64,000 nt of DNA from Bacteroidota bacterium (GCA_013112545.1 JABFGJ010000002.1:124001-188000), one strand, 5' to 3'; shown: positions 53,304-63,266, numbered from the stretch's first letter. Notes: generated by a model not told the origin, from the letters alone. Numbers and translations: made by a program.

Positions 53304-56135
53304 ATGAAAAAATCAATATTTTTCTTTGTTATTGCTTTTGTATTTTTTGATTCATTTGCACAAATAACAATAAGTGGAAAAATCACAGGCGGACAGTCTG
53401 GAGAAGAATTAATTGGTGCTTCAGTTTATATTTTAGAAACAAAACAAGGGACTTCAACTGATTTAGACGGAAGCTATCAAATTACTGGTGTTTCTTCGGG
53501 TAAATACACAATTATTACACAATATATTTCTTATAAATCGGATACGTTAAGACAAGTTAGTCTTAGCGATAATCAAGTTTATATTCATAATGTTAAGTTG
53601 CAAGATGCTTCTGTTAAAATGGAAACGGTTACCATTCAAGCGAAAGCTAATAAAGCATCTTCAAATTATATGTTGGCAATGCAAAAAAAAGCTGCAAGTG
53701 TTGTGGATGGCATTACAGCACAACAAATTAAAAAAGCTGGGGATAGTGATGCAGCCGGGGCAGTTAAGCGAATTACTGGTGTTTCTGTTGAGGGTGGAAA
53801 ATATGTTTATATTAGAGGATTAAGTGATAGATATGCCAAAACAACTTTAAATGGTGCTGAAATACCGGGGCTTGATCCTAACCGAAATACAGTCCAATTA
53901 GATTTATATCCAACTAATCTAATTGATAATATAACTGTAACTAAAACTTTTACACCTAATTTGCCAGGTAGTTTTACTGCAGGGTTAGTAGATATTTTAA
54001 CTAAAGATTTTCCTAATAAATTTGATTTTTACTTTTCTTCTACTTTGTCTTTTAATACACAATCTACCTTTAATTCAAATACTCTTTCGCAAGAAAAAAG
54101 TTCAACAGATTGGTTAGGTTTTGATGATGGCAAAAGAGCTATACCAAGTGTCGTTCAAGATAATGAGGTAGTAAGCCCATGTTTTACTTGCGGTATAAAT
54201 CAAGGATCTAATGTTTTGTTGACTAGTCAAACTAAGTCGTTTTCAAAAGAATGGGTTCCTACAAAAAATAGTCCGTTTTTAGATCAGTCATATTCAATAG
54301 GAGTTGGGAATCAAACAACCTTATTTTCGAAATCATTTGGATATAATGTGGGCTTGTCTTATTCTAATAAGAATAGATACTACAATAATGGAATAAACAA
54401 CAGATTTTCTTTAACTGAAAATATAAATGAGGCTAAGAATCTAAATCCTGAAGAGTTGTTAATCGATCAAAAATCAGTTGAAAACACCTTACTTGGTGGT
54501 GTACTAAATTTATCGATGAAATTCAATGAAAATAATAAAATTGGATTTACTATCATTAGAAATCAGAATGGAACAGCAACAACACGAACCTTAACAGGAG
54601 AGATACCTAAAGATGAAATAGGGAGATATATTGAAACACGAAACATACAGTATATAGAAAGAGCTATGACCTCATATCAATTAAGGGGGGGGCATTCTTT
54701 TAAAAATTTCAAGAAATTAAAAATGGATTGGATTGCTGCATATACTTCATCTAATCAAAACACACCAGATTTTAGGATTTTCACAAGTGATTTTTCTTTT
54801 GATTCAAACGGTCAAAAGAAGTATCAACTTTCACCAAACCTTTACCTAGAACCAACACGATACTTTAGAAATATGGAGGAAGTAAATACCGATATTAAAT
54901 TAAATTTTGAATTGCCCTTAACTCAAAACCAAAAGGAATCTAAAATACTTAAATTCGGGATTGCCAATCTTTCTAAATCAAGAGATTTTAGTGAGAAATG
55001 GTTTGTGTTTACAAAAACTGGTGTTTCATTCAATGGAGATCCAGTTGCTTATTTTTCAGATCAAAATATGGTTGTTGGTCAGAATAATGGAAGTACGTTT
55101 AGCTTTATAAATGTAGTTAACGCGACAGATAAACAGAATAGTTATAAAGGGAAGCAAACTATATCTGCTGCCTATGGTATGTTTGACCTAAAGTTGAATT
55201 CTTTGTGGAGAATTATTGCTGGAGCAAGAATTGAATCTACAAATATTGATGTTGAAAGTATGGATCTTGATTTAAAGAAAGGAAAATTAGTCGAGACAGA
55301 TCTATTACCATCTTTAAATATAACTTATAATGTTAATGAGAAATCAAACCTGAGATTTGCTTTAACTAGAACCCTTGCAAGGCCAACATTTAGAGAATTA
55401 GCGCCTTATGCAACATTCGATTTAGAAACAAGATATGTAAAAGTGGGTAATCCCAATTTAGAAAGAACATTAATTGATAATATTGATTTTAGATGGGAAA
55501 CATTTCCAAATTCAGGAGAAATTATTGCTCTTAGTCTTTTCTATAAAAAATTTCATAAACCTATAGAAACAGTCATTAATCCCTTTGCGGCTAACACAGA
55601 AATCACTTGGCAAAATCAAGATTTTGCAAATGTGTATGGTCTTGAGTTGGAAGCTAGGAAAAACTTAGGAAGATTTTCTCCGCATCTAAAAAGTTTCTCA
55701 GCAGGAGCAAATTTTACTTACGTATTCTCAGAGACTCAGATAGGGAAAGATGAATTAATACAAATTAAAGCAACGGATCCCGATGCAAAAACTACTCGGC
55801 AAATGTTCGGTCAATCTCCTTATATAATGAATTCTTATATTTCTTATACAAACGACAGTTTAGACTTAGAGGTTAATCTCTCATTTAATGTATCCGGTCC
55901 TAAATTAATACTTGTAGTTGGAGGTGGGACACCAGATATTTATGAACAAGCAAAACCTTCGCTAAACCTTAATATTTCTAAAGGAATTGCAAAAAAATGG
56001 ACTTTAAAAGCATCGGGTAACAACTTATTGAATTCTCCTACTAGAAGAGTGTATAAACTGAATAGTAAGAGTTATGATTTTCAGCGATATACAGATGGGG
56101 TTAATTTCTCATTAGGTATTACTTATAAGATATAG
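53304..56135 (+). CDS. TonB-dependent receptor with N-terminal carboxypeptidase-like domain
   Basis: A 943-residue outer-membrane receptor. The signal peptide (KKSIFFFVIAFVFFDSFAQ) is followed by a carboxypeptidase-regulatory-like domain (~22-105: ISGKITGGQSGEELIGASVYILETKQGTSTDLDGSYQITGV). The plug (~125-240) has AAGAVKRITGVSVEGGKYVYIRGLSDRYAKTTLNGAEIPGLDPNRNTVQLDLYPTNLIDNI. The remaining ~700 residues are barrel strands (e.g. SNLRFALTRTLARPTFRELAPYATFDLETRYVKVGNPNLERTLIDN). It is neither SusC nor a recognised siderophore receptor; the substrate is open. Its neighbour lipoprotein and divergent regulator hint at regulated nutrient uptake. Confidence 0.93.
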   Translation: MKKSIFFFVIAFVFFDSFAQITISGKITGGQSGEELIGASVYILETKQGTSTDLDGSYQITGVSSGKYTIITQYISYKSDTLRQVSLSDNQVYIHNVKLQDASVKMETVTIQAKANKASSNYMLAMQKKAASVVDGITAQQIKKAGDSDAAGAVKRITGVSVEGGKYVYIRGLSDRYAKTTLNGAEIPGLDPNRNTVQLDLYPTNLIDNITVTKTFTPNLPGSFTAGLVDILTKDFPNKFDFYFSSTLSFNTQSTFNSNTLSQEKSSTDWLGFDDGKRAIPSVVQDNEVVSPCFTCGINQGSNVLLTSQTKSFSKEWVPTKNSPFLDQSYSIGVGNQTTLFSKSFGYNVGLSYSNKNRYYNNGINNRFSLTENINEAKNLNPEELLIDQKSVENTLLGGVLNLSMKFNENNKIGFTIIRNQNGTATTRTLTGEIPKDEIGRYIETRNIQYIERAMTSYQLRGGHSFKNFKKLKMDWIAAYTSSNQNTPDFRIFTSDFSFDSNGQKKYQLSPNLYLEPTRYFRNMEEVNTDIKLNFELPLTQNQKESKILKFGIANLSKSRDFSEKWFVFTKTGVSFNGDPVAYFSDQNMVVGQNNGSTFSFINVVNATDKQNSYKGKQTISAAYGMFDLKLNSLWRIIAGARIESTNIDVESMDLDLKKGKLVETDLLPSLNITYNVNEKSNLRFALTRTLARPTFRELAPYATFDLETRYVKVGNPNLERTLIDNIDFRWETFPNSGEIIALSLFYKKFHKPIETVINPFAANTEITWQNQDFANVYGLELEARKNLGRFSPHLKSFSAGANFTYVFSETQIGKDELIQIKATDPDAKTTRQMFGQSPYIMNSYISYTNDSLDLEVNLSFNVSGPKLILVVGGGTPDIYEQAKPSLNLNISKGIAKKWTLKASGNNLLNSPTRRVYKLNSKSYDFQRYTDGVNFSLGITYKI

Positions 56136-56440
56136 TTAAAAATAAAACCTAATTATTCTAACCAAAATTTGGTAATGTCTAGAGCCAACTTTTTGCCGAA
56201 ACCCTAAAGTAAAAATATTAAGAAAACTGACGTATCTCCCCTATTTGCTTGTTTTATATTGGCAAAAACGATAAAATAGCTTTTACTACTACTGAAGTTT
56301 AAATTGGTCTTATATATGCTTTGTTTGAAAGTTTATTAAGGCAGATAACTCTATTTATACTGTTAGTTTTAAGTGGTTTCAATAATTCAAATATTCTAAA
56401 CATATAAGTTTGTTTAGGATGATTGGCTTTAATTTAAAAT
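56136..56440. other. Intergenic region upstream of the M6 protease gene
   Basis: About 305 AT-rich bases after the TonB receptor. I find no reading frame above 30 codons with a credible start, no RNA gene and no clear terminator. Its last part leads into the palindromic operator at 56441. Confidence 0.4.
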
Positions 56441-56488
56441 ATACCTATAATTGAGTATTTCATGAACCACTATAATGAACTTCCTTTG
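56441..56488 (+). promoter_or_regulatory. 18-bp palindromic operator plus -7 box (site 2)
   Basis: ATACCTATAATTGAGTAT at 56441-56458 is followed after exactly 22 bp by TTCCTTTG (56481-56488), a near -7 box. The preferred start codon of the protease is 54 bp after the palindrome. It matches sites 1 and 3. Confidence 0.6.
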
Positions 56489-56512
56489 TTCTCAAATATA
56501 AAAACTCTAGAA

Positions 56513-59500
56513 ATGAAAAATCTACTAACTGCAGTGCTATTCTCTTCAAGTATTTTGTTAAATGCTCAGCAAAATTCACTTTCTAAAGAGCCTGTTCCTG
56601 AAAAACCACAAAAACCAGAAATTGAGCAAGTCATAGAAGTTAAAAGATTAGATACTTTGCAAGATAAAGCTCCAGATGCTTCAAAAGCAAAAAGCCAAAT
56701 GCAATCATTTCCGACTAAGCCTAAAGTAGAATCAGATACTGAAAAACCAATGTTGGCACCAACAAACTGCAAGGTTTCTCCCGACCCTACCTTAGTTATG
56801 CAAGCTGATGGAAGTCAAATTACCATTTTTGGAAAAGGAACTATGGTAAATTCATGGACAGAGACAATGGATGGTTATAGTGTGGTATTAAATGCTAATG
56901 GAATTTATGAATATGCAGATAAAATAAATGGAAACTTAGTGAATTCTGGAATAAAAGCTAACGATCCTGCATTTAGGACTGTTGCAGAGTTAGGCTACTT
57001 AAATTCGAAACCAAAATCAATAAAACCAAATTTAGATCCCTTAAAACAAGCAGTACTGAATCAGGTTAGAAACCAAGTGCTGTCAAAATCTTTCCCTACA
57101 ACAGGAAATGTTAAAGTATTAGCCCTATTGATTGATTATCCTGACCTTCAAAAAACTTTTACAAAAGCAAACTTTGACAGTTTGATGAACGGCAACAATT
57201 ATCGCAATGGCGATGGAAGCTTTAAGATGTTTTATCAAACTGCATCACACGGACAACTGATTATTGATGTAGATGTTTATGGATGGTATAGAGCATCCCA
57301 TGGCTATGCTTATTATGGCAATAATAATGGCTCTGGAAGAGCTGCAGATTTAGTTCGCGAGGCAGTTAATGCCGCAGAGACTGCGGGAGTTAATTTTGCC
57401 TTATATGACAATAATAATGATAATGCAGTAGATGGAATTTTGGCTGTTCATGCTGGGCCTGGTGCTGAGCAAGGGAGTCAGAATCAATACATATGGTCGC
57501 ATCGCTGGGTGCTAAATGGTGGCACATTGGGTTCTGTTTATTACGATGGAGTTTACATTAATGACTATATGATTAACCCAGAAACTCGAACCTCTGGATC
57601 TAGCCAAAATATTGTTGGAATAGGAGTGATTTGCCATGAGTTTGGGCATAATTTAGGTTTGCCTGATTTGTATGATACTGATAATTCAAATGGAAGTTCA
57701 GAAGGAATAGGAAATTGGGGACTTATGGGAGGCGCTGGATGGTTAGGTGGTGAGCATAGACCAGGTAATTTTTGCGCATGGTCGAAAATTAAAAATAATT
57801 GGGACACCCCGACAATGCTTACAATTGGTCAAAGTGGTTCATATACTATACCGCCAGCAAGCACAAGCCAAAATCAAATATTTAGAATAAATACCAATCA
57901 AAACAATGAATATTTTTTGTTGGAGAATAGGCAAAAAGTTGGAATTGATATCGAATTAAACGGAGAAGGTTTAGCCATTTGGCATATCAATACTTCTAAG
58001 ACGAATGGAGCTGGAAATGGAGTAAACGCAGATGAAAACTTAAAAGGGGTTGATCTTGAAGAAGCAGATGGAAGCAAACATTTGGATAATGGAATCAATA
58101 GAGGGGATAATGGTGATTTGTTTCCTGGTTCTTCAAATAACCAAACGTTTGATGACAATACAAACCCGAATGCGAAGAATTACCTCAATGGAAATACAGG
58201 TTTGCAAATAAGAAATATAACGGAGTCGGGCAACATGGTCTCTTTTGATTTTGGCCCTCCAGTTACTGGAGCTGCACCAGGAGACACTATGTATTTTCAA
58301 GATTTTAACTCAACAACAAACTCTTTGCCTTCGGGCTGGACAACTAGTAATCCAGCTAAACCATCAGCTTTGTGGAAATGGTCAAATTCAGCACCCGGAG
58401 GGCAATACTCTGCAACCGCAGCAGCCTTAAATTCAACTTCTTCAAGCAATGGCTATTTATCATTGCCATCTGATTTTTATAATACACCTACTCCCACAGG
58501 TGGTTTTGTTGCGATGAATGCAAGTGTCACTTCTAATGCAATTAGTATTTCTTCAAGTGCATCCGTTTTAGTTAGGTTTCAACATTCTTTGAGGTTTTGT
58601 TGTAACAATTCGAATGATTTAGTACTTGAAGTAAGCACCAATGGCACAACTTGGACAACTTTTGATGCTAGGGGTTCTGCTTCCTCAGCAAACCTAATAA
58701 GCCCAAATGGAGAGTCAGTTGAAATAGATGTAACAAGTGTATTGGGGAATGCTACAACTGCTTATTTAAGATTTAGACAAACAGGCTCCAGTCATTACTA
58801 TTGGATGATTGACGATGTAGCCATCGTTAATGGATTTGATAACGCACTTGAATTAGAGGGATGGGATGTTGACTTTTGGCCAAATTTTACACGAAGACCT
58901 GAATTTTCTATGATTCCTAAAAACATATTTGATCCAGTTGGTTTTACAGCTCAGATTAGAAACGGAGGTTCTAATGTAGAAACTGGCGTTGGATTTAGGA
59001 CAGAAGTATTTAATAATTTTAGTACCACCCCTATTTATAGTACTAGTGCAACCCTACCGGGAGTAGGAATTTCAAACCCACAACAAGTTGATGTTTTAAA
59101 CATAACTAGCCCTTTGTTTACGGCAAATTATAATGCCAATTTTACAACTCGTTTTACTGCATTTTCAAATTCAGTCAACCAAAGACCTGCAAACGCTACA
59201 GCGGATTATATTTTTTCTTTAACAGATTCAGTTTTGGCTAAAGATTATGGAGTGTTTAATGCAGCCATAGCAACAAATAGTTATACAGGTGGTGGATTCG
59301 TTGGAGATAAACTAGGTACTTTGTTTTCAATAGGGCAAAATGGAGACCTAGCAACTTCTATTTCTGTTTTCGTTGCCAACAATTCGGCGAATATAGGAGC
59401 AGTAATTCAACCGCAATTATATTATTGGAATAATGATTCTGCAGCGGTAGGAGCCAGTATTGGTAATACTTTAAGCTTAATAGGCTCAACTGCTCAAAGT

Positions 59501-62500
59501 ACATATACAGTTTCTAGTATAGATTTAGGTACTTGGATTACAATTCCGTTTAATACTGCCATAAATTTATCTGGCAATAAACAATATGTATTGGCTTATG
59601 AACAAAAAGGGTCAGTTCCTTTAAGAGTTGGTAGAGATATAAGTGTTCAAGATAGAATTATGCCAGTAACAAACTTCGTGTTTGTAGGTGGCGGCTGGGG
59701 ATGGATTGATGCGATTCCTGGTATGCGACTTAACTTTGGAAATGTAGGAAGTACTATCTCAGATGCTAAAATACTAAGTGTAAGCGATCCTTCAGAATAC
59801 ACTAAAATACCAAACTATCATCATGATTATTACACAAACTCTGCATGGGTTAAAAATGTTGGGACTTCAAATTTGACCAATGTAAGAGTGAAGTATAGTG
59901 TTTATCGAAATGCTTCAATTTTTCAAGTTGATAGTACTCCAAGCATAGCAACATTAGTAGTTGGAGATTCAATTCAATTATTTGCCAATAACTCATTTAA
60001 CTATTTCCTTAAAGGCAACTATCAAGTGAATTATGAAGTTGTTTTTAGTGGAACTGATGCAAATCCAAGTGATAATGCAATGTTATCTGATGTATTAGAA
60101 ATTACAGATACAACATTTGCAAGACATGATTTAAATGCAACCAATTCATTGGGTATTACAAATGGGTATGGAGAAATAGGAACTATTTTTGAAACAAGAT
60201 TTCAAGACACATTGACCACAGTTAGAGCTTATTTTACAAACTATAATGGACAAATCTCAAACAAACCACTTAGTATAAATATCAGAGATTTTAATGGTGT
60301 TCCGGGTAGTATTTTGGCTTCTTCAGATACGGTAATCTACAGCAATTCTGGAAGTTCATTTGTAGATTTTACTTTTAATAATATCGGCGGCTATTTAGTT
60401 TTACCAGGTGATACCTTTTTTATTGGAGCAGTCAATCGGGATTCTAATATATCTTTAGGAACTACTCCTAATAAATATTTACCTAAAACAACTTGGGTAC
60501 AAATTGGAACATCAGGGCCATGGCAAAACAATGAGGATTATGGTTTCTTTGTAACTTATGTGCTGGATGCCAATTTTGGGAATGTAAAAAGTACATGTAT
60601 TCAACCAAATGCAAACTTTTCTATTTCATTTAATACAAGCTGTGTTGGCGGTACTGCAACATTAACAAATACATCAACAAATACATCTGCTAATACTATT
60701 TATAAATGGGATATTGGGAATGATGGAACAATAGATTATACTAGTACTTCCGCAAGTCATACGTTTAATACCTCTGGTAGTAAAAGCATTAAACTTCTAG
60801 TTGAAAATGGGGCGTGTAAAGATTCGATTGTTAAGTCTAGAAACATAAGTCCGCTGCCTACAGCTGATGCTGGAAATAATAAATCAATTTGTATAGGCGC
60901 ATCAACAACGATTGGGGGTTCACCAACAGGACCAAGTGGGTCAACCTACTCGTGGAGTGGAGGCTCTAGTTTAAATTCAACAAGTGTAGCTAATCCAACA
61001 GCAAGCCCAACTTCAACAACTACTTATACGGTAACTGTAACAAGCAGCGCAGGATGTACTTCAACAGACCAAGTAATGGTGACAGTAAATCCAATACCTA
61101 CAGCTGATGCTGGAAATAATAAATCAATTTGTATAGGGGCATCAACAACAATTGGGGGCTCACCAACAGGGCCTAGTGGGTCAAGCTACTCGTGGAGTGG
61201 CGGCTCAAGTTTAAGTTCTGCAAGTGCTGCTAATCCAACAGCAAGCCCAACTTCAACAACTACTTATACGGTAACTGTAACAAGCAGCGCAGGATGTACT
61301 TCAACAGATCAAGTAATAGTGACAGTAAATCCAATACCTACAGCTGATGCTGGAAATAATAAATCAATTTGTATAGGGGCATCAACAACAATTGGGGGCT
61401 CACCAACAGGGCCAAGTGGGTCAACCTACTCGTGGAGTGGCGGCTCTAGTTTAAATTCAACAAGTGCTGCTAATCCAACAGCAAGCCCAACTTCAACAAC
61501 TACTTATACGGTAACTGTAACAAGCAGCGCAGGATGTACTTCAACAGACCAAGTAATGGTGACAGTAAATCCAATACCTACAGCCGATGCAGGAGTTGAC
61601 AAGACAATCTGTAATGGAAGTTCTGTAAGTATAGGAGGCTCACCAACAGGGCCAAGTGGATCAAGCTACTCGTGGAGTGGCGGCTCTAGTTTAAATTCAA
61701 CAATTGCGGCTAATCCAACAGCAAGCCCAACTTCAACAACTACTTATACGGTAACTGTAACAAGCAGCGCAGGATGTACTTCAACAGATCAAGTAATGGT
61801 GACAGTAAATCCAATACCTACAGCCGATGCTGGAGTTGACAAGACAATCTGTAATGGAAGTTCTGTAAGCATAGGAGGCTCACCAACAGGGCCAAGTGGG
61901 TCAAGCTACTCATGGAGTGGCGGCTCTAGTTTAAATTCAACAAGTGTAGCTAATCCAACAGCAAGCCCAACTTCAACAACTACTTATACGGTAACTGTAA
62001 CAAGTAGCGTAGGATGTACTTCAACAGATCAAGTAATGGTGACAGTTAATTCTGTTGATAATTCGGTTAGTCAATCTGGGTTTGTGTTAACTGCAAATCA
62101 AGTAGGTGCTACTTACCAATGGATTGGCTGTGGTTCAACTCCCACTGGACCAATTTCAGGTGAAACTGGAAGATCCTTTACACCAAGTATTAATGGTGAT
62201 TATGCAGTTATTGTAAGTTTAGGGAATTGTATTGATACAAGTGCTTGTATTCCTGTAATAGGAGTCGGAATTGAAAAATTTGAAAAAGCAAATTCGATTA
62301 GCATCTTTCCAAATCCTAACAATGGTAATTTTAAGATTGATATGGGTACTTATTATTCGAGCACTGCTTTAGTTTCCATTCGTGATATTCAGGGAAAAAT
62401 GATTTATAAGACAAATGCACTCAATCAAGTGCTTGAAGTGAATTTAAATATTAGTGCAGGAATTTATTTTATTGAAATAAATAGCATAAAAGGAAATGTT

Positions 62501-62524
62501 GTCAAAAAGTTAATTGTGAATTAG
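56513..62524 (+). CDS. Large M6-family metalloprotease with PKD/Ig-like repeats and T9SS sorting domain
   Basis: A 2003-residue secreted protease starting at ATG 56513, where the signal peptide MKNLLTAVLFSSSILLNAQ begins. An earlier ATG at 56462 is only 3 bases from the operator. The M6 domain (~170-560) has the zinc site HEFGHNLGLPDLYD. A choice-of-anchor/jellyroll-like segment (~600-770), a PKD domain (YKWDIGNDGTIDYTSTSASHTF, ~1400-1460) and five 80-residue Ig-like repeats (~1450-1845) follow. The C-terminus is a T9SS type A sorting domain (ISIFPNPNNGNFKI ... GNVVKKLIVN). It is exported to the cell surface or medium, probably to digest protein. Confidence 0.92.
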   Translation: MKNLLTAVLFSSSILLNAQQNSLSKEPVPEKPQKPEIEQVIEVKRLDTLQDKAPDASKAKSQMQSFPTKPKVESDTEKPMLAPTNCKVSPDPTLVMQADGSQITIFGKGTMVNSWTETMDGYSVVLNANGIYEYADKINGNLVNSGIKANDPAFRTVAELGYLNSKPKSIKPNLDPLKQAVLNQVRNQVLSKSFPTTGNVKVLALLIDYPDLQKTFTKANFDSLMNGNNYRNGDGSFKMFYQTASHGQLIIDVDVYGWYRASHGYAYYGNNNGSGRAADLVREAVNAAETAGVNFALYDNNNDNAVDGILAVHAGPGAEQGSQNQYIWSHRWVLNGGTLGSVYYDGVYINDYMINPETRTSGSSQNIVGIGVICHEFGHNLGLPDLYDTDNSNGSSEGIGNWGLMGGAGWLGGEHRPGNFCAWSKIKNNWDTPTMLTIGQSGSYTIPPASTSQNQIFRINTNQNNEYFLLENRQKVGIDIELNGEGLAIWHINTSKTNGAGNGVNADENLKGVDLEEADGSKHLDNGINRGDNGDLFPGSSNNQTFDDNTNPNAKNYLNGNTGLQIRNITESGNMVSFDFGPPVTGAAPGDTMYFQDFNSTTNSLPSGWTTSNPAKPSALWKWSNSAPGGQYSATAAALNSTSSSNGYLSLPSDFYNTPTPTGGFVAMNASVTSNAISISSSASVLVRFQHSLRFCCNNSNDLVLEVSTNGTTWTTFDARGSASSANLISPNGESVEIDVTSVLGNATTAYLRFRQTGSSHYYWMIDDVAIVNGFDNALELEGWDVDFWPNFTRRPEFSMIPKNIFDPVGFTAQIRNGGSNVETGVGFRTEVFNNFSTTPIYSTSATLPGVGISNPQQVDVLNITSPLFTANYNANFTTRFTAFSNSVNQRPANATADYIFSLTDSVLAKDYGVFNAAIATNSYTGGGFVGDKLGTLFSIGQNGDLATSISVFVANNSANIGAVIQPQLYYWNNDSAAVGASIGNTLSLIGSTAQSTYTVSSIDLGTWITIPFNTAINLSGNKQYVLAYEQKGSVPLRVGRDISVQDRIMPVTNFVFVGGGWGWIDAIPGMRLNFGNVGSTISDAKILSVSDPSEYTKIPNYHHDYYTNSAWVKNVGTSNLTNVRVKYSVYRNASIFQVDSTPSIATLVVGDSIQLFANNSFNYFLKGNYQVNYEVVFSGTDANPSDNAMLSDVLEITDTTFARHDLNATNSLGITNGYGEIGTIFETRFQDTLTTVRAYFTNYNGQISNKPLSINIRDFNGVPGSILASSDTVIYSNSGSSFVDFTFNNIGGYLVLPGDTFFIGAVNRDSNISLGTTPNKYLPKTTWVQIGTSGPWQNNEDYGFFVTYVLDANFGNVKSTCIQPNANFSISFNTSCVGGTATLTNTSTNTSANTIYKWDIGNDGTIDYTSTSASHTFNTSGSKSIKLLVENGACKDSIVKSRNISPLPTADAGNNKSICIGASTTIGGSPTGPSGSTYSWSGGSSLNSTSVANPTASPTSTTTYTVTVTSSAGCTSTDQVMVTVNPIPTADAGNNKSICIGASTTIGGSPTGPSGSSYSWSGGSSLSSASAANPTASPTSTTTYTVTVTSSAGCTSTDQVIVTVNPIPTADAGNNKSICIGASTTIGGSPTGPSGSTYSWSGGSSLNSTSAANPTASPTSTTTYTVTVTSSAGCTSTDQVMVTVNPIPTADAGVDKTICNGSSVSIGGSPTGPSGSSYSWSGGSSLNSTIAANPTASPTSTTTYTVTVTSSAGCTSTDQVMVTVNPIPTADAGVDKTICNGSSVSIGGSPTGPSGSSYSWSGGSSLNSTSVANPTASPTSTTTYTVTVTSSVGCTSTDQVMVTVNSVDNSVSQSGFVLTANQVGATYQWIGCGSTPTGPISGETGRSFTPSINGDYAVIVSLGNCIDTSACIPVIGVGIEKFEKANSISIFPNPNNGNFKIDMGTYYSSTALVSIRDIQGKMIYKTNALNQVLEVNLNISAGIYFIEINSIKGNVVKKLIVN
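60856..62050 (+). repeat. Five near-identical 240-bp tandem repeats inside the M6 protease gene
   Basis: The phrase ACAGCTGATGCTGGA (or ACAGCCGATGC) recurs at 60859, 61099, 61339, 61579 and 61819, exactly 240 bp apart. Units 1-3 encode NNKSICIGASTTIGGSPTG and units 4-5 encode VDKTICNGSSVSIGGSPTG. Over most of each unit, DNA identity is above 95% including synonymous positions. Confidence 0.95.
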
Positions 62525-62548
62525 TTTTTATCTGTTAATACTTTTAAG

Positions 62549-62584
62549 GACCTACTTCGAATTTACGGAGTGGGTCTTTTTTTG
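62549..62584 (+). terminator. Terminator of the M6 protease gene
   Basis: GACCTACT and AGTGGGTC pair with one mismatch around TCGAATTTACGG, followed by a run of eight Ts, 24 bases after the stop codon. Confidence 0.75.
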
Positions 62585-62652
62585 TTTGAAAATTTTACAC
62601 CATATAGAAAATCATTATTTCAACAAACTCATTAATTAGGCATTTTAGTTAT

Positions 62653-62710
62653 GGACATTGGATCAAATAACATGTTTTTGCTAATTCAGGTTCAAATCCC
62701 TATATCTGGG
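62653..62710 (+). pseudogene. Possible relic of a tRNA gene
   Basis: A GGTTCAAATCCC T-arm core is followed by ATATCTGGG, which can pair partly with GGACAT at the left end. Between them AACATGTTTTTGCTAATTC could be an eroded anticodon arm with TTG (Gln). The T stem has two mismatches and the anticodon stem does not form, so it cannot be functional. Confidence 0.3.
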
Positions 62711-62801
62711 TTTTATTATAAAAACAAGGAATAGTTATCTATTTGATTATAAAGACATTCAATAAATAAAAATTTTATAAGCAAAAAATCTGAACAAAAA
62801 A

Positions 62802-62819
62802 ATACTAGTTTTTAAGTAT
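62802..62819 (+). promoter_or_regulatory. Weak fourth copy of the palindromic operator
   Basis: ATACTAGTTTTTAAGTAT keeps the length (18 bp) and the ATACT...AGTAT arms of the sites at 24742, 56441 and 63267, and lies 54 bp before the TTG start of a broken gene. The expected -7 box 22 bp downstream is missing. Confidence 0.35.
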
Positions 62820-62873
62820 TTTTTTTTAATAATCTAATATTCAACTTAGCAGTATAGATAATTTGTAAAATAA

Positions 62874-63193
62874 TTGGAGTTGAAGTACCTGCAGATTTTA
62901 TTTCTATTGTTTTGTGTTGAACTGTTTTCACAGCCAAGTATGCAGTTTGATACTATCAATGAAAAATTAAATCAATTAGACTGCCACCCCAAACAAATTC
63001 AAAAGCTGAATAAACAAGTAAACATAAAAAATAAGCGACTATTAGAATCTACTAAAAAATCACAAAATCAGGCTAAACCTATATTGATTAAAAATCGAAA
63101 AAGGACTCCAACGTTCAAATCAAGGATAATGGTGATACTACATTATATTTAATGAGTTCCTATTTAATCCAAACAGATAACCCAAAAGCTTGA
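62874..63193 (+). pseudogene. Frameshifted small exported protein gene
   Basis: From TTG 62874 the frame encodes a signal-peptide-like start (LKYLQILFLLFCVELFSQPS) and a lysine- and asparagine-rich stretch, then runs to TAA at 63150-63152. A different frame from about 63110 reads NVQIKDNGDTTLYLMSSYLIQTDNPKA and stops at 63191-63193, directly at a strong terminator. The second part reads like genuine protein and its end fits the terminator, so I infer one frameshift around 63100-63115. The family is unknown. Confidence 0.45.
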
Positions 63194-63222
63194 AAAAAGA
63201 TAAGCTTTTGGGTTTGTTTTTT
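63179..63222 (+). terminator. Terminator after the broken small gene
   Basis: A perfect 13-bp stem AACCCAAAAGCTT / AAGCTTTTGGGTT with a 10-base loop and a T-run. The left arm overlaps the inferred stop codon of the frameshifted gene. Confidence 0.85.
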
Positions 63223-63266
63223 TTATGCTGTTGATTATTAAATGATTGTTATGCGTATTAATATAT

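Noticed and set aside
60856-62050. Assembly collapse or duplication error in the 240-bp repeats
   Set aside because: Units differ by consistent subtype changes (NNKSICIGAS versus VDKTICNGSS) and single-base differences, so they are distinct copies rather than one repeated read.
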